In this document: positions 17,651 through 24,550 of the stretch, piece after piece
Position numbering within the stretch: position 1 is the first letter of the stretch
Layout of the letters: each line of letters starts with the position of its first letter
NCBI RefSeq assembly: GCF_019249655.2
Contig: NZ_CP137557.1
Coordinates: forward strand, 3,319,001-3,383,000
Source of the DNA: Segatella copri
Lineage (GTDB): Bacteria > Bacteroidota > Bacteroidia > Bacteroidales > Bacteroidaceae
DNA: 64,000 nt
Direction: 5' to 3'
The notes under the pieces: model-generated
The model's database searches: none
What the model was told of the DNA's origin: nothing
Seen by the model: the letters and a program-made list of their open reading frames with translations, nothing else
Position numbers and translations under genes: made by a program

Positions 17651-18009
17651 ACAGAGGAGTTATAACTATCAGCGAGAGCGGAACGGTATCCATGCCGACC
17701 GATACTGTATGGATGACCATGCAGGAGATTGCCGACATGTATAATGTATTCGGCTACTATGTGCGCAAGGCTGTCAAGGCTGTATTCAAGGACGGCATTC
17801 TGAAAGAGCAGGGTGTACGCCGTCATGTCAGGAAGAACGACCGCATCAGCTATGATGTGTATAGCCTTGAACTCGTCATTGCGGTAGCCTTCCGTATTGA
17901 CAGCATTGAGAGCAGAGCCTTTCGGGAGTTCATCATGCAGTCCGTCATCGGCAAGCAGACAAGCCGCACTAAACTGGTCTGTATCTTTACAGAGAACGCA
18001 ATGGCATAG
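17647..18009 (+). CDS. RhuM-like small DNA-binding protein coupled to integrase 2
   Basis: The protein is 120 aa. DTVWMTMQEIADMYNVFGYYV plus RKAVKAVFKDGILKEQ resemble the helix-turn-helix of RhuM-family proteins, and YDVYSLELVIAVAFRIDSIESRAFREF matches their next conserved block. It lacks the long C-terminal part of full RhuM. ATGA overlap with integrase 2 shows translational coupling. It is a paralogue of the ICE gene at 14244-14639, which is coupled to the ICE integrase in the same way. A role as recombinase partner or directionality factor is inferred from this conserved pairing. Confidence 0.7.
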   Translation: MNRGVITISESGTVSMPTDTVWMTMQEIADMYNVFGYYVRKAVKAVFKDGILKEQGVRRHVRKNDRISYDVYSLELVIAVAFRIDSIESRAFREFIMQSVIGKQTSRTKLVCIFTENAMA

Positions 18010-18034
18010 AACAGCCATATAAAGCAACGTTCCT

Positions 18035-18053
18035 TGGAGGCTTTGCGCCTCCA
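18035..18053 (+). terminator. Hairpin after the integrase operon
   Basis: 7-bp stem TGGAGGC/GCCTCCA with a 5-nt loop, 26 nt after the RhuM-like gene. It has no T tract, so the terminator call is weak. The rest of 18010-18241 holds no gene I can support. Confidence 0.4.
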
Positions 18054-18241
18054 GCCACTTGGGCGAACCACCGCAGTGTTTTAGCATGGTATTAGATTTT
18101 ATACAGACCATACGGAGACCACTCGGCAAACACGACCAACTCGGTATAGCCAATAAAACGAGGCGACAACCTATAACAGCCACACTCGGTAAGTTATACG
18201 TTGTCGCCTTGTTCATTTCACACACTCATCAAGGAATTCTC

Positions 18242-18550
18242 CTACACACCTTTCATTCTGTACGCCTCACGATAGTTAGCCATCAGAATCTTCTGAATGT
18301 CAGACTCGCGGTAGAGTATCTTTCCGCCAAGCTGGATATACGGGATGACACCGTTGTTTCGGTAGTCCTGCAGGGTTCTTCGGCTCAGTTGCAGCCTGGC
18401 ACAAAGCTCCTTGTCCGTCATGAACCGCTCACCGCCAAGCATGGGGCGGTAGTTCATCACGGCACGTTCAAAATTGTCAACCATTCGGTTGAGGTGGTTC
18501 ACGATGTGGTTCATCCACTCGCTGTTTCTTGTCATTACTTCATTGCTCAT
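18242..18550 (-). CDS. Helix-turn-helix regulator, IME pair, second gene
   Basis: The protein is 102 aa. GGERFMTDKELCARLQLSRRT then LQDYRNNGVIPYIQLGGKILYRESDIQ is the excisionase-like DNA-binding module. It is a paralogue of the ICE gene at 13805-14140. It lies downstream of the 103-aa HTH gene on the minus strand, separated by 82 nt containing the 12-bp motif. It is likely a regulator or directionality factor of the IME; which is unknown. Confidence 0.8.
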   Translation of the reverse strand: MSNEVMTRNSEWMNHIVNHLNRMVDNFERAVMNYRPMLGGERFMTDKELCARLQLSRRTLQDYRNNGVIPYIQLGGKILYRESDIQKILMANYREAYRMKGV

Positions 18551-18602
18551 AGTTGTCTCGTTTTATTGTTGATACTTACGTTACTCGGTTTACTTGCTGC
18601 TT

Positions 18603-18614
18603 TGGATTAAGTGG
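18603..18614 (-). repeat. 12-bp intercistronic motif CCACTTAATCCA, copy 5
   Basis: In coding orientation between the two IME HTH genes, 53 nt upstream of the 18550 start. This is the only copy inside the IME; the other four are in the ICE. Confidence 0.7.
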
Positions 18615-18632
18615 CTGTTGTATATTGACAGC

Positions 18633-18944
18633 CTAACCTGTGCGCTTGCGAAAGCGCATGTCCTTTTTCTTGTCCTCCACTACTGCTACGATAGCCATCA
18701 CGTCCTCCGGCTTGTAGTAGGTCTTGTGGCTGATTTGCGTATAAGCCAAAGTTCCGTTGTCCCGAAGCGTCTGCACTGTCCGTGGGCAGATGTTGAGCGT
18801 CTGACACACGTCCTGCGTGTCGAGCCACTTGTTCATGGTCTTGTCCTCACTGCGCTCACGGATTCTGTCCATGCGCTTCACGAAGTTCTCCAACTGGGCA
18901 TCAAGATAGTTGAATGCCTCTTCCTCGAATACGATGAATCCCAT
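18633..18944 (-). CDS. Helix-turn-helix regulator, IME pair, first gene
   Basis: The protein is 103 aa. MNKWLDTQDVCQTLNICPRT and LRDNGTLAYTQISHKTYYKPEDV give the excisionase-type winged helix, with a basic tail (KKKDMRFRKRTG). It is a paralogue of the ICE gene at 13424-13711. Its promoter is at 19024-19053, and it is divergent from the mobilization operon, so the 397-bp region between them probably carries joint control. Confidence 0.8.
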   Translation of the reverse strand: MGFIVFEEEAFNYLDAQLENFVKRMDRIRERSEDKTMNKWLDTQDVCQTLNICPRTVQTLRDNGTLAYTQISHKTYYKPEDVMAIVAVVEDKKKDMRFRKRTG

Positions 18945-19023
18945 ACTTTTCTTTTTTCTAAGTTAATACTATGTTATATGTCGCAAAGCTCCACGCATAT
19001 GCTGTGCTCCACGTTTGTGAGTG

Positions 19024-19053
19024 CAAAGATAAGGCACGGCAATCTAAAAACAA
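19024..19053 (-). promoter_or_regulatory. Promoter of the IME HTH pair
   Basis: On the minus strand TTG (19051-19053), 19 nt, TATCTTTG (19024-19031): an exact Bacteroidetes consensus. The remaining part of the 18945-19341 gap shows no gene. Confidence 0.75.
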
Positions 19054-19245
19054 GCGTTTCCAATTTCTGTGGCAGTATGTTGCCGGGGTTTGCCGACTTC
19101 AACGCCAAAAACAACAAGAAAAACTTGCACGACTGCAACGAATACATGAACAATGATGAGTTGAGAAATACGTTGAAGTTCTCACAACTATCTCGGTATG
19201 CAAATAAGCAAGCCACAACTAAATTGCCACGTTACACCCAATCAG

Positions 19246-19276
19246 TTGCATGGCTGCACTCAGTACACTTACTTTG
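19246..19276 (+). promoter_or_regulatory. Promoter of the mobilization operon
   Basis: TTG at 19246-19248, 20 nt, TTACTTTG at 19269-19276 (one mismatch to TAnnTTTG). It is followed by GCACCCGA as at the 13382 promoter. It reads towards the DUF3408 gene. Confidence 0.55.
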
Positions 19277-19341
19277 CACCCGACAATCGGTCAATGGTGC
19301 AAACCGTGACCACTATACCAACAATTTAAACAATGTAAGTT

Positions 19342-19824
19342 ATGGCAAAAACAAAAGATGCAGTCTTGACTCCTGGGCAAAAGGAGCTGATGGAAAAAGA
19401 GTATTTGGATTTTGTTAAACCATCTACGTATGGCAACAAAGCCAATCCAAGTAGTTGTAATTCTCTCTATGATGATGTAGAGAACCCAGAGTTGAGAGCA
19501 ATTGTAGAGAAAGTTGCTGCAACAACTCCCTATAGTGAGGAAACATCAACGAACGAGGCTCAATCGCCACCGAATCCGCAGAAGCGCATCAGCGGCAAGC
19601 AGCGCAAGGCGACATTGGAGGAGTATCAGCAGACCTTCCTCCAAGTTCCAAGGATTGACGACCGCAAGCCAGTCTTCGTCAGTTCCGATGTACGAGACCG
19701 TCTTGACCGTGTCGTCCGCATCCTCGGAGGAAGGCGCATGAGCGTATCGGGCATCATCGAGAACATCGTGCGCCACCACCTAAGCCTTTATGAAGAGGAC
19801 TTCGAGGCTTGGCGCAAATTGTGA
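19342..19824 (+). CDS. DUF3408 mobilization-associated protein
   Basis: The protein is 160 aa. The first 95 residues are disordered and polar. The C-terminal part FVSSDVRDRLDRVVRILGG with MSVSGIIENIVRHHLSLYEEDFEAWRK has the ribbon-helix-helix look of DUF3408, a family found next to mobilization or conjugation genes in Bacteroidetes. It probably binds DNA near the transfer origin or its own promoter (inference). It is first in the operon DUF3408, oriT candidate, MobC, MobB. Confidence 0.8.
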   Translation: MAKTKDAVLTPGQKELMEKEYLDFVKPSTYGNKANPSSCNSLYDDVENPELRAIVEKVAATTPYSEETSTNEAQSPPNPQKRISGKQRKATLEEYQQTFLQVPRIDDRKPVFVSSDVRDRLDRVVRILGGRRMSVSGIIENIVRHHLSLYEEDFEAWRKL

Positions 19825-19834
19825 GAATTAAGGT

Positions 19835-19974
19835 CTGCGACCTTGGACGTGGATAGCTGAAAGGCTGTAGTTCCAACTAACGTGTTCTGAGAGGGAGCGA
19901 GGTTATGTTTTGGGAACCCCAAAACGCCTCGCTCCACCATGAGGGCGGAGATTTTTTGCTCCCGACGGTCGCAG
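19835..19974. other. Candidate origin of transfer (oriT) with nested inverted repeats
   Basis: This lies between DUF3408 and the MobC-like gene. An outer perfect inverted repeat CTGCGACC (19835-19842)/GGTCGCAG (19967-19974) encloses a strong hairpin: GGAGCGAGG (19894-19902)/CCTCGCTCC (19927-19935) around GTTTTGGG (19907-19914)/CCCAAAAC (19918-19925). Transfer origins of Bacteroides mobilizable elements usually sit just upstream of the mobilization genes. The nic site is not identified. Confidence 0.6.
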
Positions 19975-20008
19975 AAAGTGAGTGTACCAACTATAAACAG
20001 TGTATCGA

Positions 20009-20422
20009 ATGACAAACGTACAGGAACAAGACAAGAGAAAGGGCGGAAGACCGCCCACAGGCAGGGTTCGCAAGCTGTCGAAGTCTGTCACGGTGAAGTT
20101 CTCGAAGCCAAGCTACGAGGCACTGAGGCTGAGGGCGAGAAAAGCCAACCGCAAGTTGGCGGAGTACATCCGTGAGTCCGCCTTGAACGGCGAGGTGGTC
20201 AGTGGACACAACACTGAGACGATAGCCATCGCCAAGAATCTCATTGGCATGGCGAACAATCTCAACCAACTTACCAAGCTGTCGCATCAGAGAGGTTTCC
20301 ACGAAACCCATGTATATGTGGTGGACTTGTTGAGAAGATTGAAAGCAATCCTTGGCGAGTATCGCCAAGCAAGTTATAAACCGAAGCCAAGCAGTATGGG
20401 CAGAAAGGAGGATACACCATGA
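20009..20422 (+). CDS. MobC-like relaxosome accessory protein
   Basis: The protein is 137 aa from ATG 20009 (an ATG-less extension upstream is unlikely). A basic N-terminus (KRKGGRPPTGRVRKLSK) is followed by a ribbon-helix-helix-like region (SVTVKFSKPSYEALRLRARKANRKLAEYIRESAL) and the helical MobC block with NLIGMANNLNQLTKLSHQ. Such proteins bind oriT and help load the relaxase. The stop overlaps the relaxase start by 4 nt (ATGA), a coupled pair. Confidence 0.85.
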   Translation: MTNVQEQDKRKGGRPPTGRVRKLSKSVTVKFSKPSYEALRLRARKANRKLAEYIRESALNGEVVSGHNTETIAIAKNLIGMANNLNQLTKLSHQRGFHETHVYVVDLLRRLKAILGEYRQASYKPKPSSMGRKEDTP

Positions 20423-21369
20423 TAGGCAAGCTAAAGAAAGGCAGCTCATTTGGTGGTTGCATCCGCTATGTTACAGGCAAGGACGAGGCGAAAATCATCG
20501 CCTCGGATGGTGTGTTACTCGGCACGAATGCCGAGATAACGCAAAGTTTCGAGCTACAAAGGCAACTAAATCCAATGATTAAGAAGCCTGTAGGGCACAT
20601 AGCTTTGAGCTTCAAGCCCGGGGACAAGCCACGTTTGACGGATGAATTCATGGCTAAGATAGCCCTTGAATACATGCAGATGATGGGCATCACCGATACC
20701 CAATTCATCATCGTAAGGCATCACAACACAGACAATCCACATTGTCATATCGTGTATAACCGCATCAACAATGAGAGCAAACTCTTATCAGACAGGAATG
20801 ATTACAGGCGTAATGAGCAGGTGACCAAGGCTCTAAAATCCAAGTATGGACTGACCTACGGAACGGACAAGAGCAATACTAATACTCGCAAGTTACGCAA
20901 TGCTGAGCGTGCCAAATACGAGATTCACAATGCCGTCAAGGATGCCTTGAAAGGCGCTGATAGTTGGCAGAAGTTCAAGAGCGAGCTTGCAAAGCGAGGT
21001 GTTCTCTTGGAGTTTGTCTATAAGGACAAGGACCGAACCAAGGTTCAAGGTATCCGATTCTGTAAAGACGGATATAGCTTCAAGGGTACGCAGATTAGCC
21101 GAGGCTATAGCTTTGGCAAACTGAATGCGAGATTTGAGGGAACGGAGAACCTTTTATCAGCAAGAGCCAGCTCTGCTCAGCAATATGAGCAGGGCTGTCG
21201 CAAGAATGAGCAGATGCCATTCATGTCGGAGAGCAGTCAGGATCCTTGGGGCGGTAATTCTTCCATTGGACTTTTTGCTCCAGCCAATGCTCAGACCTTT
21301 GAGCAATTCCCAGAGGATGAATCATCCAAGAAGAAAAAGAAGAAACGCAGAAGAGGCTTTAGCCTTTGA
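20419..21369 (+). CDS. Relaxase/mobilization nuclease (MobB, MobP-like)
   Basis: The protein is 316 aa. The N-terminal relaxase domain shows motif III RHHNTDNPHCHIV with His101, His102, His108 and His110, the metal-binding histidines, and IGKLKKGSSFGGCIRYV at the N-terminus, where the catalytic Tyr is expected (Tyr17 is a candidate). The C-terminus is basic (KKKKKKRRRGFSL). It would nick oriT and carry the strand to a recipient using a helper conjugation apparatus, since the IME encodes none. It is coupled to MobC upstream and to the 263-aa protein downstream. Confidence 0.9.
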   Translation: MIGKLKKGSSFGGCIRYVTGKDEAKIIASDGVLLGTNAEITQSFELQRQLNPMIKKPVGHIALSFKPGDKPRLTDEFMAKIALEYMQMMGITDTQFIIVRHHNTDNPHCHIVYNRINNESKLLSDRNDYRRNEQVTKALKSKYGLTYGTDKSNTNTRKLRNAERAKYEIHNAVKDALKGADSWQKFKSELAKRGVLLEFVYKDKDRTKVQGIRFCKDGYSFKGTQISRGYSFGKLNARFEGTENLLSARASSAQQYEQGCRKNEQMPFMSESSQDPWGGNSSIGLFAPANAQTFEQFPEDESSKKKKKKRRRGFSL

Positions 21370-22160
21370 TGCAAGTTACAAACCATTCAAACAACAAAAG
21401 AAATATGAAAGAAGAACTATTGGAAGCCATCTACGGCACAGTTGAGAGATTGGAGCAGAAAGTCGATGAACTTTCTGCTTCACCAAAGAACGCAGGAGCG
21501 GAAACAGTTCTCAGCTCTGCAAGTATTGATACAAGCAAACTTGAAAAAGCCATCCTTTCTGTATCTGCAAAAGAAGAGGAAACTATTGGAAAATTGGCAA
21601 AATTAAGAGAGGCGATATGTGTCTTTGTTGACCTTACCAAGAAAGAAGCAAGCAAAGATGAACAGCGAAGCAAACTCTTGTTTGATACCATTAATCAGGT
21701 GAAACAAGAGCAGAATGTCACATCAAAATTTGTACAGGACAAACTTAACGCAATGGACAACACACCTCAAAAGAAAGTCGTAACCCATCGCTTCGAGCCT
21801 ACTTCAAAGTATGTTCTTCTTTTCATTGGAGGCTTGGCTCTGTCTTTGGTTATCTCAATTTGGGGCAACCTCACCCAATGGCAAGAGTACCAAGATTGGG
21901 AAGAGGCGGACTTGAAGTATAGGGCATTGAAGATGGTGCTTCCATATGACGACCCGAATATTCACTACATCGAAAAGCATTTTTCTGTTTGCCGAGATGA
22001 GAAAGTTATAGATGATGTAAGAAATCGTGTTGCTGCCTACGAGGATTCTATTCGCCATCATCATGAAATGGTTGAAATGGCTGCTTATAAAGATAGTATA
22101 GCCAATAAGCTTTTGCAAGAATCACATCGCATAAAACGGGCTATCAAAAGCTCAAAATAA
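21369..22160 (+). CDS. Mobilization-associated coiled-coil membrane protein, function unknown
   Basis: The protein is 263 aa from the ATG at 21369, which shares a TGATG junction with the relaxase stop; a start at 21405 is also possible. Residues 1-130 are helical and charged (coiled-coil-like), then one transmembrane segment YVLLFIGGLALSLVISIWG near residue 140-160 and a charged tail. I do not recognise a named family. Its position as the last gene of the mob operon suggests a membrane link between relaxosome and transfer machinery, but this is only inference. Confidence 0.65.
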   Translation: MQVTNHSNNKRNMKEELLEAIYGTVERLEQKVDELSASPKNAGAETVLSSASIDTSKLEKAILSVSAKEEETIGKLAKLREAICVFVDLTKKEASKDEQRSKLLFDTINQVKQEQNVTSKFVQDKLNAMDNTPQKKVVTHRFEPTSKYVLLFIGGLALSLVISIWGNLTQWQEYQDWEEADLKYRALKMVLPYDDPNIHYIEKHFSVCRDEKVIDDVRNRVAAYEDSIRHHHEMVEMAAYKDSIANKLLQESHRIKRAIKSSK

Positions 22161-22183
22161 AGTTTCTGGAAACTAACTATACT

Positions 22184-22224
22184 AAATGAGAGGGAAATAA
22201 ACTTAATATATTCCCCTCTCATTT
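22184..22224. terminator. Bidirectional terminator at the end of the mob operon
   Basis: 11-bp perfect stem AAATGAGAGGG/CCCTCTCATTT with a 19-nt loop between convergent genes. The stop codon of the NERD gene (22219) lies inside the right arm. Confidence 0.8.
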
Positions 22225-22959
22225 ATTTAGTGTAAACTTGCATTTAGGATAGTTTGAACACCCATAAAAAGAGCCATATCTTCCTTTGCGTAAAACTAAC
22301 TGACCACCACATTGTGGGCAAACGCCTTGCCTTATTAAACTCTTTGCTCTATATTGCCTGTCGTGAACATTATGCTTGTGCTGTCTTATTTTTTCCTTGT
22401 CAGCTATTGTGTAATATCGTTGAATAGTATTGACAATCCAATCTACTTGTGTAGCATTTAGAATAATGTCATGATATTGAGATATTGCCCAATTTAAATT
22501 ACATCTGTTTACAACTATATGGTTACTGACATGAACTTTCAACTCTGCTGAATTATTGAAAACAACAATCGGAATTACCGGAATGTCAACAGAACATTTA
22601 AGCAAATGGCGAAGAAATCTTACATGTCCCTCATTCTGCTTTATAGGATTGTAAAATTGGTGTTTACTTTTGTAGATGACCTGCGTCCAATATTCAGAAT
22701 TCTCGCCACCTAATATCCAGCCTTTATAACCCTTTGTCTCTATAACGAATACCCCATAAGGTGACACGACGATATGGTCAATTTGAGTTGAGTGTCCATT
22801 ACTCTCAAACAAAAAATCATTGAAAATTGTGTACTCATCTGGTAGTTGTAACATTTTCTTATGCACCAACTTCTCGGAATATTTACCTTTCCACATTGGC
22901 ATCTTCAATTTAATGAAGATAGCCAATGCAAAGAATACTATCAAACAAATTATTGCCAT
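22219..22959 (-). CDS. NERD domain protein with C4 zinc finger
   Basis: The protein is 246 aa. Residues 2-18 form a hydrophobic membrane anchor. The NERD (nuclease-related) domain follows: GKYSEKLVHKKM, FLFESNGHSTQIDHIVVSPYGVFVIETKGYKG, with the D-H and E-x-K that line the PD-(D/E)xK-like site. The C-terminus has a topoisomerase-type C4 zinc ribbon, CPQCGGQL...YGCSNYPKCKF. It probably acts on DNA at the membrane. NERD proteins often travel on mobile elements and may act in defence, but that is inference here. It is first of the IME cargo and overlaps the terminator. Confidence 0.85.
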   Translation of the reverse strand: MAIICLIVFFALAIFIKLKMPMWKGKYSEKLVHKKMLQLPDEYTIFNDFLFESNGHSTQIDHIVVSPYGVFVIETKGYKGWILGGENSEYWTQVIYKSKHQFYNPIKQNEGHVRFLRHLLKCSVDIPVIPIVVFNNSAELKVHVSNHIVVNRCNLNWAISQYHDIILNATQVDWIVNTIQRYYTIADKEKIRQHKHNVHDRQYRAKSLIRQGVCPQCGGQLVLRKGRYGSFYGCSNYPKCKFTLNK

Positions 22960-22971
22960 ATTCTGCCAAAG

Positions 22972-23415
22972 CTAATATATTCGTTTAATCCATCTTTTGC
23001 TTGCTTCAAATCCCCATTGGACATGCCATTTTCTACCTGTAACCTTGTCTAAAAGGATAAATTGATACATATTCTTTGTTGGATACAATTCAAATGTTCC
23101 ACACCCTGTGTCAAGAGACAAATCTTCATCGTTAAGGGTAACAGAGCCTTCTTTGCCATCATCTAACGACCATTGCACAACATCTATTTTCCCCGTACTT
23201 GTGTCTAATTGCAGAAAGTTGTAGATGTTCTCTGTTGGATAGAGTTTGTATCTGTCAAGACCGTGTATGCGGAAATCCACGTCTTCCAATAGGTCATGTA
23301 TCTTTATCAATGTCGAATCTTTCGCAATCTTAGTAGTTTGCGAACCTAACTTACTTTGTGCAGTCGCTCCTAATGTTATAAGCAGGGAGCAAAATATTAA
23401 CATAAATCTCTTCAT
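22972..23415 (-). CDS. Secreted protein with two internal repeats, function unknown
   Basis: The protein is 147 aa with a signal peptide (MKRFMLIFCSLLITLGATAQ). The mature part holds two copies of one motif: RYKLYPTENIYNFLQLD...VVQWS and TFELYPTKNMYQFILLD...HVQWG, about 50 residues apart (LYPT-N-Y-F-LD-TG-VQW). It has no cysteine-lipid motif, so it is periplasmic or exported. I do not assign a function. It lies between the NERD and KYK-repeat genes on the same strand. Confidence 0.7.
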   Translation of the reverse strand: MKRFMLIFCSLLITLGATAQSKLGSQTTKIAKDSTLIKIHDLLEDVDFRIHGLDRYKLYPTENIYNFLQLDTSTGKIDVVQWSLDDGKEGSVTLNDEDLSLDTGCGTFELYPTKNMYQFILLDKVTGRKWHVQWGFEASKRWIKRIY

Positions 23416-23433
23416 ATCTACATTATAATTTGA

Positions 23434-24123
23434 TTACTTGAATTTTTCCCAATCAAGATTGAAAGAATCGTTGTTTTGTGAAAGCCAGATAAGGTATTGT
23501 CGGTCTGTTTTGCAAACCTCCTCAATGGACTTTCCTTTATATTTCCCGAAGCTCATTATATCATTAGGACCAAGTGTTGGTCTATTCTCCATATGATATT
23601 CCAATACCTTATCGACATCGGTATATAAGTGTTGGGAATCTATAATCGCCCATTTGACATACTGCCAATCCTTAATGATGACCTCTTTCAAAGTCATATC
23701 CTTATATTTACCAAAGCCAATCTTGTCATCAAGACCAAGAACTTTAACAGATTCTGTAGTCTTCTCACCTATGATGTCCAATAACATCCATGAGCCACAC
23801 CCACAACATGGTATTGGTTGCGGTTCAGTATCATTCTTGGTGCACCAACTGTGTTCTGGGTCATTCTCATAGGCATCCGCTCTTTCGCCATTACGGTAAT
23901 AAAAGCCAAATACATTTCCAAACTTGCCGCCTCTTCCATGTGGTTCTACTCGTACAACCTCCACATACTGATTACGATACCAGTCGGAAACTCTTCCGTC
24001 TGGGAATCTTTGAGCAGTAAAAGGCAATGCTCTACCTATATTGTAATAAATCTCCGTTAAGTTCTGATGTGGATACTTGCAATTTACCGCATCAACCAAC
24101 GTTTTCTTTTCTTCTTCCGTCAT
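23434..24123 (-). CDS. Protein with two exonuclease-X-C-like repeats
   Basis: The protein is 229 aa, cytoplasmic. After an N-terminal domain (residues 1-120, with a CCGCGSW cysteine cluster) it has two copies of a small module: FGKYKDMTLKEVIIKDWQYV and FGKYKGKSIEEVCKTDRQYL, each ending in a W-rich helix (VKWAI, LIWLS). This module matches the C-terminal domain found in exodeoxyribonuclease X-like and DUF3820-type proteins. No nuclease core is evident. Role unknown; it is part of the IME cargo next to the restriction locus. Confidence 0.65.
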   Translation of the reverse strand: MTEEEKKTLVDAVNCKYPHQNLTEIYYNIGRALPFTAQRFPDGRVSDWYRNQYVEVVRVEPHGRGGKFGNVFGFYYRNGERADAYENDPEHSWCTKNDTEPQPIPCCGCGSWMLLDIIGEKTTESVKVLGLDDKIGFGKYKDMTLKEVIIKDWQYVKWAIIDSQHLYTDVDKVLEYHMENRPTLGPNDIMSFGKYKGKSIEEVCKTDRQYLIWLSQNNDSFNLDWEKFK

Positions 24124-24127
24124 AGCT

Positions 24128-24538
24128 TTACTTCTTTAGTTTCTGATATTCCGTCTTGGTCATAATTCCTTCTCTGGCTTTATCCATATTTTCGGCATCT
24201 TTGTAGAAAATCCAATGTATTATAGGCTTTCCGCCATAAGCAGAAGAATAGGCTTGTTGGAAGTTCCACCCCTTGTCAACCATGTAATTTGCGGCATCGA
24301 CCATGCTGTTGAATTTGATTTCTTCACCATTTTCATCCACAAATTTCAATTTGCTGCTGAGGTCTCCCCAAATGTTATATGATGCCTTTGTGCCGAAATC
24401 GAATATGATTTTTAGACCAGAAGAAAGGTCTTTCTCAATACCCTTTACCTCGCAATAATAACGATGTTGTGCAAACACATTGCCAACATTACATATAAGG
24501 CATAAAGCCAACAAATATTTTGTAATAGTTTTGCTCAT
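24128..24538 (-). CDS. Small secreted protein, function unknown
   Basis: The protein is 136 aa with a signal peptide ending at NVFAQ. The mature part has one block predicting a compact alpha/beta fold (LKIIFDFGTKASYNIW, NFQQAYSSAYGGKPIIHW) and a C-terminal lysine-rich helix. It sits 12 nt after hsdR and 4 nt before the 229-aa gene on the minus strand, so it may be at the tail of the restriction operon. I do not recognise a family. Confidence 0.65.
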   Translation of the reverse strand: MSKTITKYLLALCLICNVGNVFAQHRYYCEVKGIEKDLSSGLKIIFDFGTKASYNIWGDLSSKLKFVDENGEEIKFNSMVDAANYMVDKGWNFQQAYSSAYGGKPIIHWIFYKDAENMDKAREGIMTKTEYQKLKK

Positions 24539-24550
24539 ATTTTTCTTGTT

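Noticed and set aside
18035..18053. Riboswitch downstream of the IME integrase
   Set aside because: Only a short 7-bp stem is visible; no known aptamer pattern could be recognised.
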